DNA of 37,171 nucleotides from NCBI GenBank assembly GCA_023260435.1, contig JALQVG010000024.1:1-37171 (forward strand), in the 5' to 3' direction. The stretch is from Flavobacteriaceae bacterium (GTDB lineage: Bacteria; Bacteroidota; Bacteroidia; Flavobacteriales; Flavobacteriaceae). The stretch's first letter is position 1. Each line of letters opens with the position of its first letter. Under the pieces are notes generated by a model. That model was not told where the DNA came from and did no database searches. It saw only the letters and a program-made list of their open reading frames with translations. Of this stretch, positions 1-7,509 are shown in pieces. The position numbers and the translations under genes were made by a program.

Positions 1-38
1 AGTAAAAATTTTCAAGCTATCAAAGGGTAACTATAGTA

Positions 39-60
39 AGAGGCTTTAAGCCTCTTTTTT
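39..60 (+). terminator. Intrinsic terminator of a gene left of the window
   Basis: A short GC-containing hairpin, GAGGC/GCCTC (extendable to GAGGCTT/AAGCCTC with almost no loop), at 40-54 is followed directly by six T at 55-60. That is the classical layout of a rho-independent terminator for a plus-strand transcript whose gene lies upstream of base 1. Confidence 0.7.
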
Positions 61-267
61 GTTTCGAAATGGGTTGAATCAATAAAAGAAGACAGATTGA
101 TTTTAAGGAAATCCGTTTTACGTCAAATAAAAATTGACTGCCTCAGGACTGCCAATTCTGCTGGCAGTGGACTGACTGTGATGAAGAAAAATCAGTATTT
201 TAGCTTCAGTATAATGTTCTGATTTATTGTCAGTGGATTGGAGAAATAATTAAAGAATCCTTTGCGT
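61..267. other. Gene-free stretch
   Basis: No ORF with coding character and no RNA gene is visible between the left-hand terminator and the tRNA terminator region. The only structure I see is the small perfect dyad at 148-168, listed separately. Confidence 0.6.
148..168. repeat. Short perfect inverted repeat in the intergenic stretch
   Basis: ACTGCCA (148-154) and TGGCAGT (162-168) form a 7-bp perfect dyad around a 7-nt centre. There is no T tract on either side, so it is not a normal terminator. It might be a protein-binding site or chance. Confidence 0.3.
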
Positions 268-274
268 CACTAAC

Positions 275-300
275 AAAAAAAGCCCTCCAATGGAAGGCTT
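275..300 (-). terminator. Terminator of the Ser-Pro-Arg tRNA transcript
   Basis: Read on the minus strand, AAGCCTTCC and GGAGGGCTT form a 9-bp stem with one G-U pair and a 3-nt loop, followed by seven T (275-281 on the plus strand). On the plus strand the same stem carries a C/A mismatch, so the minus orientation is favoured. It starts 9 nt beyond the tRNA-Arg 3' end. Outside it lie matching arms CACTAACA (268-275) and TGTTAGTG (303-310), which would lengthen the hairpin. Confidence 0.75.
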
Positions 301-308
301 TATGTTAG

Positions 309-382
309 TGATCGCGAAAGGATTCGAACCTTTGACCGTCTGCTTAGAAGGCAGATGCTCTATCCAGCTGAGCTACGCGACC
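309..382 (-). tRNA. tRNA-Arg (TCT)
   Basis: The minus strand folds as a full cloverleaf. The acceptor stem GGTCGCG/CGCGATC has one G-U pair and discriminator A. The anticodon loop CTTCTAA gives TCT, which reads AGA. The T-loop is the normal TTCGAAT. No CCA is encoded. It is the last gene of a three-tRNA transcript and lies only 4 nt after tRNA-Pro. Confidence 0.95.
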
Positions 383-386
383 TTTG

Positions 387-461
387 TCGGGGTGGCAGGA
401 TTCGAACCTGCGGCCTCCGCGTCCCAAACGCGGCGCGATAACCGGGCTACGCTACACCCCG
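387..461 (-). tRNA. tRNA-Pro (TGG)
   Basis: The minus-strand cloverleaf has a perfect acceptor stem CGGGGTG/CACCCCG and discriminator A. The anticodon loop TTTGGGA gives TGG (Pro CCA and, by wobble, other CCN codons). The T-loop TTCGAAT is normal and no CCA is encoded. It is the middle gene of the Ser-Pro-Arg cluster. Confidence 0.95.
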
Positions 462-485
462 AATGATCATCGCTGATAAAATTTG

Positions 486-569
486 CGGAGAGACAGGGAC
501 TCGAACCCTGGCGACAGTTACCCGTCGACAGATTAGCAATCTGCTCCGTTACCACTCCGGCACCTCTCC
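486..569 (-). tRNA. tRNA-Ser (GCT)
   Basis: This is a class II tRNA on the minus strand with a long variable arm and acceptor GGAGAGG/TCTCTCC with discriminator G. The anticodon loop TTGCTAA gives GCT, which reads AGC and AGU. The T-loop is TTCGAGT and no CCA is encoded. It is the first gene of the cluster, about 25 nt after the predicted transcription start. Confidence 0.95.
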
Positions 570-600
570 TAAACAGTAAAAATGCGTAAAAACGCGGATG

Positions 601-633
601 CAAATGTACTTTATTAAACAGATACTACCCAAA
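601..633 (-). promoter_or_regulatory. Bacteroidota-type promoter of the tRNA-Ser/Pro/Arg cluster
   Basis: On the minus strand a TTTG (633-630) is followed after 21 nt by TACATTTG (608-601). This matches the known Bacteroidota consensus TTTG / TAnnTTTG exactly. The expected start near 594 leaves a short leader before tRNA-Ser. Confidence 0.8.
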
Positions 634-712
634 TTTTTTTCTTCTTTTTTGGAAATCCACAGGACACTGTAACATAACGGCATTCCATGCGTCTTTTTAA
701 AAATTTGTTTGC

Positions 713-2875
713 ATGAAATATCCCTTTTTCCTTTTGCTTTTACCCTTGATTGGTTGGTCTCAAAATCCAAAAATTACCTTGGATGGTGTTGTTCAACCCA
801 AGGAATGGGAGGGGGCTCAAAAACACTTGATTCAGTATGAGTTTGATCCAGGGGATAATGTATCCTCGGTGAACAAAACCGAAGCGTGGATAACTTATTC
901 GGCCACTGATTTGTATGTGGGTTTTATCGCCTATGGAAATATGTCGGAATTGCGTTCATCCATTAGAAATAGAGATGAAGCATGGCAGGATGATTTTGTG
1001 ATGATTGGACTGGATACTTTTGGAGATGGAAGGTTTTTGGTCAATGCGGGGGCCAACGCTGCAGGTAGTCAACTCGATATGAAGTTGACGGCTTCTGGGG
1101 AAGATGATCCGAACTACAACATCAATTTTGTGTCCAAGGCATCTATACATGAAAACAGTTACCACGTCGAATTACAAATACCGTTCTCTTCATTGCAGTT
1201 TACCCAATCGGAGGAAATGGATTGGAAGATTGTTTTGTATCGATCGACCTTCGTTGGCGGTGCTCGAAGTCAAAATTTCCAATTTCCATTAAATCGAGAC
1301 AATCCTTGCCTTCCGTGTCAATCACCCACACATCTGCTGCTTAAAGGAGTTAAGTCGACCAAAAGAGCTCAGTTGATCCCTTATGTTTTTGGGGGGCAGT
1401 CCGGAGCGAGGAATGCGGGTGATTTCAGCATGGACGGACCAAGAGGAAGCGTTGGATTAAGCGGACTTTTTGATTTGTCGCCAACTACATCACTGGAAGT
1501 TGCTTTCAATCCTGACTTTTCTCAGGTAGAAGCAGACGTCTCTCAGATTACCGTTAACAATACATTTGCCATAGCCTTTCCGGAACGTCGCCCGTATTTT
1601 AATGAGGGAAATGACTTGATTCAGACAGAACTCTCTACGGTTTATACTCGAGCGATAAATCAACCTATTTTTTCTTCTAAATTAATTGCACAAGGTGCCA
1701 AGCAAAGAACGTACTGGTTGACTGCTTATGATGAGGTTTCGCCCTATTTAATCCCATCCAGATACACGACTTACACGGCAGAGGGTGGAGCTTCTTATGC
1801 CTCAATTTTTAGAACCCAACGCATGTTTAAAAACAGTTCGAGTCTTGGGTTTTTATCCACTCACCGATTTTTTTCTCAGGGAGGATCGGGCCATACTATA
1901 GGCCTAGATGGCACCTATCGATTTCCCAAGACGTATACGGCAGGATTTGAGTACAACCAGAGCATTCATCATGAGCCTATAGCTGATTGGTTTACTACGA
2001 GCCAACGGATAGGAGGCTATACCGTTGATTTGGACGGGGAAACACAGAATGGGGCCTCAGGATTGGTTTATCTTGCCAGAAATACACGTAATTGGAACTC
2101 AGGGGTCTCGTTTTTTTCTATGAGTCCTCACTACCAGACACCCTTGGGATTTACCAACCAAAACGATGCTCAAGTACTCAATTTGAGGCACAGGTACACA
2201 CATTTTTTTAAACCTGACCAAGCTTGGAAACAATTAGAGGCGGGAATTCGTTTTGAGGATGTTCGCACCACATCAGGGATGAAACGTTTTCAGTCACTTA
2301 ATTTTCAAACGGTGTTGGGTTGGTCTAATGGAATGCTCACAGAAATCAGCCATCGAATTATTCCTTATGAAGAGTTTGATGGTTATTTAGGCGAGGATCT
2401 GAGCATGAGCAGTATCTTTTTTAGATTTAATCCAGGCGAGCGAATCAATATGAGGTTGTTTTCTGAACAAGGAAATCAGATTTATTACAACGCAGATTCA
2501 CCCGTTGTAGGTCACGCTCTTTTTATCGGAAGTTTCAACGATTTTCAATGGGGAAATCAACTTAAATTAAGCCCCAGTTTAAGGTATTCTGAGATGAAAT
2601 CCATCGATGGAACTGAGGTGTATTACAGTGGAATGATCATGCGATTAAACGCTGATTTCCAAATAAATAAGGATTTTTCATTTCGGCTTGTTGGGGAGGC
2701 CAACAACTTCAGTGACACCTCATTTGTTCAAGCTTTGCTCAAATGGAACCCAAATCCGTTCACTATAGGATATATAGGGGCCACTAATGGCTATTCTTAT
2801 ACTGAGCCAGGGTACGGGTACAAGATTGACACCGCTCAATTATACATGAAACTACAGTACCTATTTGATCTATAA
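713..2875 (+). CDS. DUF5916 outer-membrane protein with CBM9-like N-terminal domain
   Basis: The 720-residue protein starts with a signal peptide (hydrophobic residues 3-16, likely cut near WSQ at 15-17). Residues about 20-205 resemble the CBM9-like fold (ITLDG start, WITYSATDLYVGF, the DDFVMIGLDTFGDG stretch). The rest is rich in alternating aromatic beta strands ending in a terminal FDL, as expected of an outer-membrane barrel. The DUF5916 hallmark 'FPERRPYFNEG' is present near residue 290. The family is common in Bacteroidota; its substrate is not established, and sugar or peptide binding is only a guess. It stands alone, and its stop overlaps the convergent MscS gene by 6 bp. The ATG at 713 is chosen because it gives the complete signal peptide. 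Confidence 0.85.
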   Translation: MKYPFFLLLLPLIGWSQNPKITLDGVVQPKEWEGAQKHLIQYEFDPGDNVSSVNKTEAWITYSATDLYVGFIAYGNMSELRSSIRNRDEAWQDDFVMIGLDTFGDGRFLVNAGANAAGSQLDMKLTASGEDDPNYNINFVSKASIHENSYHVELQIPFSSLQFTQSEEMDWKIVLYRSTFVGGARSQNFQFPLNRDNPCLPCQSPTHLLLKGVKSTKRAQLIPYVFGGQSGARNAGDFSMDGPRGSVGLSGLFDLSPTTSLEVAFNPDFSQVEADVSQITVNNTFAIAFPERRPYFNEGNDLIQTELSTVYTRAINQPIFSSKLIAQGAKQRTYWLTAYDEVSPYLIPSRYTTYTAEGGASYASIFRTQRMFKNSSSLGFLSTHRFFSQGGSGHTIGLDGTYRFPKTYTAGFEYNQSIHHEPIADWFTTSQRIGGYTVDLDGETQNGASGLVYLARNTRNWNSGVSFFSMSPHYQTPLGFTNQNDAQVLNLRHRYTHFFKPDQAWKQLEAGIRFEDVRTTSGMKRFQSLNFQTVLGWSNGMLTEISHRIIPYEEFDGYLGEDLSMSSIFFRFNPGERINMRLFSEQGNQIYYNADSPVVGHALFIGSFNDFQWGNQLKLSPSLRYSEMKSIDGTEVYYSGMIMRLNADFQINKDFSFRLVGEANNFSDTSFVQALLKWNPNPFTIGYIGATNGYSYTEPGYGYKIDTAQLYMKLQYLFDL

Positions 2876-4498
2876 TTCTGTATTTCTTTGAACAGAGACC
2901 CTGAAGGAAGGAGTTGAGTGATTGTTGGGCTTAGCGTCGTTTGGCATGGCTAGTTCATTGCCATCGCGCAATGCTCTGTAGTGCGGGGATAGAATTTCAA
3001 TTCCTGCTTCGATGCAGCTGTCTTGAATGTTTTGATGCAGCTCTGAGTAGATGGATGCTTGTTGGTTAGGGTGTTGGGTGTATCCGTTGATTTGGTAGGC
3101 TATATAAAAATCATCCAGACTTGTTTGCAGCACAAATGGTGCAGGTTGATCGAGGATTAAATTTGTTTTGTTAGCTGCATGGATCAGCGCTTGATGCACT
3201 TCTCTCCAAGGTACATCATAGCCAATGGTCACCGTTGAGTGTAGGATAAGCCCTTTGTCTTTGGCTTCAGCGCTGTAGTTGATCGTATGGCTATTCATCA
3301 CTGATGCATTTGGGATCGAAATCAACTCATTTTTAATCGTTTTAATGCGAGTCACCAACATATTTTTTTCAACGACATCCCCAACGGTATCACCGATGCG
3401 CACTCGGTCGCCAATGTGAAACAGTCGCATATAAGTCAACACGATACCCGCCACTATATTGCTTAAGGAACCAGCGGAACCAAAGGTGAATAGGAATCCT
3501 AAAAACACAGATACACCCTGAAATACAGGAGAGTCGCTTCCAGGCAAATAAGGGAAAATAACCACGAAAGTAAATGCAATGAGTAGCACCCTAGCTATTT
3601 GGAAGGTGGGTGTGGCCCAATCGGGATAAAACCCATTGATTTTCAAGTGACCTAACTTTATCTCCTCTTTGAGGTAACTAATGCCCATCAGTGCATAACG
3701 CGCTACCAACGAAATCACGATTATGGTCATCAAGTTGGGTAAAAAATCCCATAAACCATACCCAATACGTTTTAGTGGATCGAGTATGTACTGGAATAGA
3801 GTTTGAGCTAGCTGTTGAGATTGAGGAAATAAGCCGAAAACAACAGGGAGCGCCAAATAAACCAATAAGGCTAAAATGATGATTTTTACGATTTTGATCC
3901 CCCACAAATAAATATTCACCTGTTTTTGGGCATCGAGTAGCGCGTAATCATTCCATTTGATACCGTGAATACTCGTGTCTTTTTTGAGTTCGATTTGATG
4001 GGATAACCATTTAAAAAATCGGTTGATGTATTTGACCATCACAAGCACCAGTGTCAACACCAACAGGGCCAATCCTAATTTCTTAAGCCACAGTGACCAG
4101 TCATTATCCGCATGGTATTGATTCAGGGATTTAACCACTGATATCCAGTGTTCTTGGGCGAGTTGTTCTGCGTTCATCCCAGAGTTTACGGTATCTTGTG
4201 GCTGAACGGTTGCTAAGACTAGTTCGCGGTAAACCAGGTCAATGTTTTGACCGTTTTGACGTAGCTTGAGCTGTGGAGCGTTCCATTGGGTGTCTTTTGA
4301 TAGGCTCTTAAGGTGCTCGGTAACTGCCGAAGCACGATCTGAAGGGCTAAATATGCCCGAGGGCGATGAAATAACCCACAGGGTGTCTTTAGCAGGACCT
4401 ATAGCGTAGGCCTTTTGGTCGTAGTTTTGGGCAAACGAAGTAGAGGTGAAAATTAGTATAACAGAGACAAGCAGGAATCTTAGTAACATAAGGCTCAT
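2870..4498 (-). CDS. MscS-family mechanosensitive ion channel
   Basis: This 542-residue inner-membrane channel would open under membrane tension to relieve osmotic shock. It has a signal peptide (1-23, ending SFAQ), a periplasmic domain to about 130, and several membrane segments (about 134-156, 200-225, 245-275 and 300-350). The pore-lining MscS helix follows, with small-residue packing in GSAGSLSNIVAGIV, and then the beta domain (HIGDRVRIGDTVGDVVE) with NASVMNSHTINYS. The extra N-terminal domain makes it larger than E. coli MscS (about 286 residues). It lies 22 bp downstream of the THUMP-like methyltransferase gene but has its own TAnnTTTG box. Start: ATG at 4498 or the in-frame ATG at 4489; both keep the signal peptide. 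Confidence 0.9.
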   Translation of the reverse strand: MSLMLLRFLLVSVILIFTSTSFAQNYDQKAYAIGPAKDTLWVISSPSGIFSPSDRASAVTEHLKSLSKDTQWNAPQLKLRQNGQNIDLVYRELVLATVQPQDTVNSGMNAEQLAQEHWISVVKSLNQYHADNDWSLWLKKLGLALLVLTLVLVMVKYINRFFKWLSHQIELKKDTSIHGIKWNDYALLDAQKQVNIYLWGIKIVKIIILALLVYLALPVVFGLFPQSQQLAQTLFQYILDPLKRIGYGLWDFLPNLMTIIVISLVARYALMGISYLKEEIKLGHLKINGFYPDWATPTFQIARVLLIAFTFVVIFPYLPGSDSPVFQGVSVFLGFLFTFGSAGSLSNIVAGIVLTYMRLFHIGDRVRIGDTVGDVVEKNMLVTRIKTIKNELISIPNASVMNSHTINYSAEAKDKGLILHSTVTIGYDVPWREVHQALIHAANKTNLILDQPAPFVLQTSLDDFYIAYQINGYTQHPNQQASIYSELHQNIQDSCIEAGIEILSPHYRALRDGNELAMPNDAKPNNHSTPSFRVSVQRNTEL

Positions 4499-4503
4499 TT
4501 TTT

Positions 4504-4511
4504 CAAAGATA
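4504..4511 (-). promoter_or_regulatory. -7 promoter box of the MscS gene
   Basis: TATCTTTG on the minus strand fits TAnnTTTG. It ends only 5 nt before the ATG at 4498, so the transcript would begin at or beside that codon. No good TTTG is found at the -33 position, which lowers confidence. Confidence 0.5.
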
Positions 4512-4520
4512 CAAAATTGA

Positions 4521-5702
4521 TCAAGTCGTTTTTTCTGCCTCTATAACCACTTGAGTGCCGATCCAGTCTGTGGTGAAAAACAAATAACGCGGGCCACCAT
4601 CGGAGATTTGGTGTTTTTTCTTGATTTGAGGAGGATCCCATGAGAAATTTTTGCATTTCACGTTAGCTTTTTGTCCTTTAAGCCAAGGGAATAAGGATTT
4701 TTTATAGGGATGTATCTCCTTAATTATATAGGTGTTCCCAGGGAAATCTATGAGTTGATCATGGGTATACCAATGAGTATTGAGGCTTATTTTGGTCAGG
4801 TTGTAGTTCGAGCTTATCCAAGAAAAAACACCTAGTTTCATTAAAGAAGCCATGGGTTCGTATAGGTATTTTCCCATGGGGCCTTGTGTGGCTTGGGCGT
4901 TTTTTACTTCTTCCCAATCCATGGAAACCGATCGTGTTTGGGTTTGAATATCCACGGCAAATAACCGGGGATTTCCCTGGTGGTTTTTTTTGAGTAGCCA
5001 AAGTACTTCTTTCACTTCATTTTTCACTGAAACAACATGTATTTCAGCAGTTTGAGGCATTTCTTTTAAACCAGAACTTATATCTAAAAAAGGAGCGGTT
5101 TTCACCAAAATAACCGATGTTTTTTGCCATAGTTTTGGACTTAATTCAATCAGATTTGGTGTGCAATCCGAAAGCAAAAAAACACGCTTTTGATGGGTGT
5201 CTCTTCTGGATGGATCCAGATAAACTACGCTCACTTCTTCCTTATGTTCGATCCAATTTTCCGCTTCCTCATTTTGGCAATCTACACGTTCACTCAAGGC
5301 CAGTACCTGCATATTATGTTTAACAAGGGCGCTGAGTTCCGCATTTCGCTCGACGTGGGTCACCCGTTCAAACCTTTGGGCAAATGCCCAGGTGTCCACA
5401 CCTAAACCTCCAGAAAGATCCCAGAGAGTATGACCGCTGACCAGGCTCGCTTTATACTGAGCTGTCGCTTCAGAGGAGGATTGTTCTAGATTTAATTTTG
5501 GGGGATAGATCAAACCCCATACGGCAAACCAGGACGGTACTTTCACCGCCATGGTCCTCAACCCCTCTATTTGTTGGGCGCATTCTAGGGAGGTAACCTC
5601 TGGCCACGGAGACTTTTTCAAGGCAATGCTTTGGGGTTCTTGGTCGATATGTTTCCTGAGCCACTCTTGGCAGACGTCCGTAGCTAGCCGCTTATTTAAC
5701 AT
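4521..5702 (-). CDS. THUMP-like domain class I SAM-dependent methyltransferase
   Basis: The 393-residue protein has a class I methyltransferase core in its middle. The SAM-binding strand-loop WDLSGGLGVDTWAFA (about 93-107) is followed by an acidic residue after the next strand (HVERN), and there is a DPSRRD motif in VYLDPSRRD. The C-terminal part, with DFPGNTYIIKEIHPYKKS and a final GGPRYLFFTTD, matches the THUMP-like domain found in this Bacteroidota family. The family is presumed to methylate RNA, possibly tRNA; the target base is not known to me. Its start overlaps the end of rsmE by 11 bp, so the two are co-transcribed with tsaD, in keeping with an RNA-modification operon. Confidence 0.8.
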   Translation of the reverse strand: MLNKRLATDVCQEWLRKHIDQEPQSIALKKSPWPEVTSLECAQQIEGLRTMAVKVPSWFAVWGLIYPPKLNLEQSSSEATAQYKASLVSGHTLWDLSGGLGVDTWAFAQRFERVTHVERNAELSALVKHNMQVLALSERVDCQNEEAENWIEHKEEVSVVYLDPSRRDTHQKRVFLLSDCTPNLIELSPKLWQKTSVILVKTAPFLDISSGLKEMPQTAEIHVVSVKNEVKEVLWLLKKNHQGNPRLFAVDIQTQTRSVSMDWEEVKNAQATQGPMGKYLYEPMASLMKLGVFSWISSNYNLTKISLNTHWYTHDQLIDFPGNTYIIKEIHPYKKSLFPWLKGQKANVKCKNFSWDPPQIKKKHQISDGGPRYLFFTTDWIGTQVVIEAEKTT

Positions 5703-6414
5703 CAGACCCTTGGTTGAAGTGGGTAATGGCCCAAGCTGTGGCAGCCCATATTCCCGCAGTTTCAGTTCTCAATCTTGTGGTGCCCAAGGAACATGTTTTC
5801 CATCCACAACTTTTTGCCAAAGCAATTTCTCGGGAGGAGAAATCGCCCTCAGGGCCGATGATAATCAATCCTTTTGGGGTGTTTTGTATCAGGGAGGGCC
5901 ATGGATTTTTTTCAGAATCGTCCGCGCAATGCGCCATAACCCCATCAGGGTGTTGTTGAATAAAATCATCCACAGAAGTTAACTCATCCAATTGGGGAAC
6001 GAATGTAGTTAGCGACTGCTTGGCCGCAGATAGCAATATGCGATTCATGCGATCCGGGTTGATTTGTTTCCGCTCTGATTGATCACACAACAAAGGCGTG
6101 ATTCGCTGAATTCCAATTTCAGTAGATTTTTCAAGAAACCACTCAAACCGCTCATTCATTTTGGTGGGTGCTATGGCTATGTGCAAGGGATTTTTTGAAG
6201 CAGGTGTTTGGGTGGTATTGATAACCTCAAGGCTTACTTCTTTATGGCTTTGGGAGGTAATAATTCCTGTGCCGATCAGGCCTTTTCCATTAAACAGGTC
6301 AATTTGTTCGCCCATTTTCTTGCGCAGTACTTTCACAGCGTGTTGTGATTCATCAGGAGAAAGGTGGCAGAACGAATGTTCAGCGGACAGATCTGGTGCG
6401 TAAAATAATTGCAT
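5692..6414 (-). CDS. rsmE: 16S rRNA (uracil-1498-N3)-methyltransferase RsmE
   Basis: RsmE methylates N3 of U1498 in 16S rRNA using SAM. The 240 residues match the usual length. An N-terminal PUA-like region (HAVKVLRKKMGEQIDLFNGKG) is followed by the SPOUT knot domain with the signature IIIGPEGDFSSREI (about 184-197) and LGTTRLRTETAGIWA near the C-terminus. The start codon overlaps the tsaD stop (TAATG), implying translational coupling, and the 3' end overlaps the THUMP-like methyltransferase gene. Confidence 0.95.
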   Translation of the reverse strand: MQLFYAPDLSAEHSFCHLSPDESQHAVKVLRKKMGEQIDLFNGKGLIGTGIITSQSHKEVSLEVINTTQTPASKNPLHIAIAPTKMNERFEWFLEKSTEIGIQRITPLLCDQSERKQINPDRMNRILLSAAKQSLTTFVPQLDELTSVDDFIQQHPDGVMAHCADDSEKNPWPSLIQNTPKGLIIIGPEGDFSSREIALAKSCGWKTCSLGTTRLRTETAGIWAATAWAITHFNQGSDVK

Positions 6415-7439
6415 TATATCGGGTAGCGTGCTTGAGCGCTGATGTTTTGAGCGCTAAATTGACCTTCAAGATATTTAAAATAACCAACAATACCAATCAT
6501 GGCGGCATTGTCGGTACAGTACTCGAAAGGAGGTATAAAGGTGGTCCATCCAGCAGCTGAGCCTTCATTTTTCAAGGCATTTCTAACCCCAGAGTTGGCG
6601 GAAACGCCCCCGCCAATAGCGACTTGAGTGATCCCTGTCTGCGCGACAGCTGCGTGAATTTTTTTCATTAAAATCGATACAATGGTGTGTTGTATGGACG
6701 CGCACAAATCAGCCCTGTGTTGGTCTATGAAGTGTTGGTTTTTGGCAGTTTGTTCTTGAATGAAATATAAAATACTTGTTTTTAATCCACTAAAGCTAAA
6801 GTCCAATCCTCCCACCTTAGGCATGGGAAAATTGAATGCATGGGGATTTCCAGATTGTGCCCATTGATCGATTAGCGGTCCACCCGGGTAGTCAAATCCC
6901 AATATTTTTGCTGATTTGTCAAAGGCTTCGCCAATGGCGTCGTCCAATGTTTCACCGATGACTTTAAAGTTGAATGGACTGTGCACTTCAATGATTTGTG
7001 TGTGTCCACCACTGATGGTCACGGCCAAAAAGGGAAACTCAGGGATTTCTCGAGGGGTTTGATCTTCAATAAAGTGAGCCAAAACATGCCCTTGCAAGTG
7101 ATTTACCTCAATTAGTGGAATGTTCCAGCCAAGGGCCAAAGATTTGGCAAATGAGGTGCCGACCAACAATGATCCCAAAAGTCCAGGACCGCGTGTAAAA
7201 GCGATGGCGGATAGATCTTTTTTGTCGATATTTGCTTGAGCAATGGCTTGGTGTACCACAGGTACGATGTGCTGTTGATGGGCTCTTGACGCTAGTTCTG
7301 GAACTACGCCTCCATAGGCTTGGTGTACGGATTGGCCAGCGGTGGTTAAACTCAGTTTACGCCGATCGCACATCACAGCACAGGAAGTATCGTCACAGGA
7401 TGATTCTATGGCGAGCAGGTACACTGGTTTATTGTTCAT
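6414..7439 (-). CDS. tsaD: tRNA N6-adenosine threonylcarbamoyltransferase TsaD
   Basis: TsaD transfers the threonylcarbamoyl group from TC-AMP to A37 of ANN-reading tRNAs, working with TsaB and TsaE (not in this window). The 341-residue length is standard. The ASKHA fold starts with LAIESSCDDTSCAV. The metal-binding HxxxH is HLQGH at 114-118. VTISGGHTQI, FDKSAKILGFDYPGGP and the C-terminal GGVSANSG are all present. It is the first gene of the tsaD-rsmE-methyltransferase operon and is divergent from tamB. Confidence 0.97.
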   Translation of the reverse strand: MNNKPVYLLAIESSCDDTSCAVMCDRRKLSLTTAGQSVHQAYGGVVPELASRAHQQHIVPVVHQAIAQANIDKKDLSAIAFTRGPGLLGSLLVGTSFAKSLALGWNIPLIEVNHLQGHVLAHFIEDQTPREIPEFPFLAVTISGGHTQIIEVHSPFNFKVIGETLDDAIGEAFDKSAKILGFDYPGGPLIDQWAQSGNPHAFNFPMPKVGGLDFSFSGLKTSILYFIQEQTAKNQHFIDQHRADLCASIQHTIVSILMKKIHAAVAQTGITQVAIGGGVSANSGVRNALKNEGSAAGWTTFIPPFEYCTDNAAMIGIVGYFKYLEGQFSAQNISAQARYPI

Positions 7440-7457
7440 TGTTTTGGAATCAGTTTA

Positions 7458-7465
7458 CAAAGGTA
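7458..7465 (-). promoter_or_regulatory. -7 promoter box of tsaD
   Basis: TACCTTTG on the minus strand fits TAnnTTTG. A TTTG lies 16 nt upstream, shorter than the usual 19-21. The predicted start would leave a leader of about 12 nt before the tsaD ATG. Confidence 0.55.
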
Positions 7466-7509
7466 ATACATAGGTCGGTATCAAAAAATGGAGCAACATA
7501 GTAGGTAGG

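Noticed and set aside
373-603. A 76-codon minus-strand open frame
   Set aside because: It runs through the tRNA-Ser and tRNA-Pro genes, which explain the sequence fully.
5551-5982. A 143-codon plus-strand open frame over the rsmE/methyltransferase junction
   Set aside because: It is antisense to two well-supported genes, has no family resemblance and an odd Ser/Cys-rich composition.
7488-7508. An ATG at 7488 as the tamB start
   Set aside because: It is in another frame and meets a stop after six codons. It would need a frameshift, for which there is no other sign.
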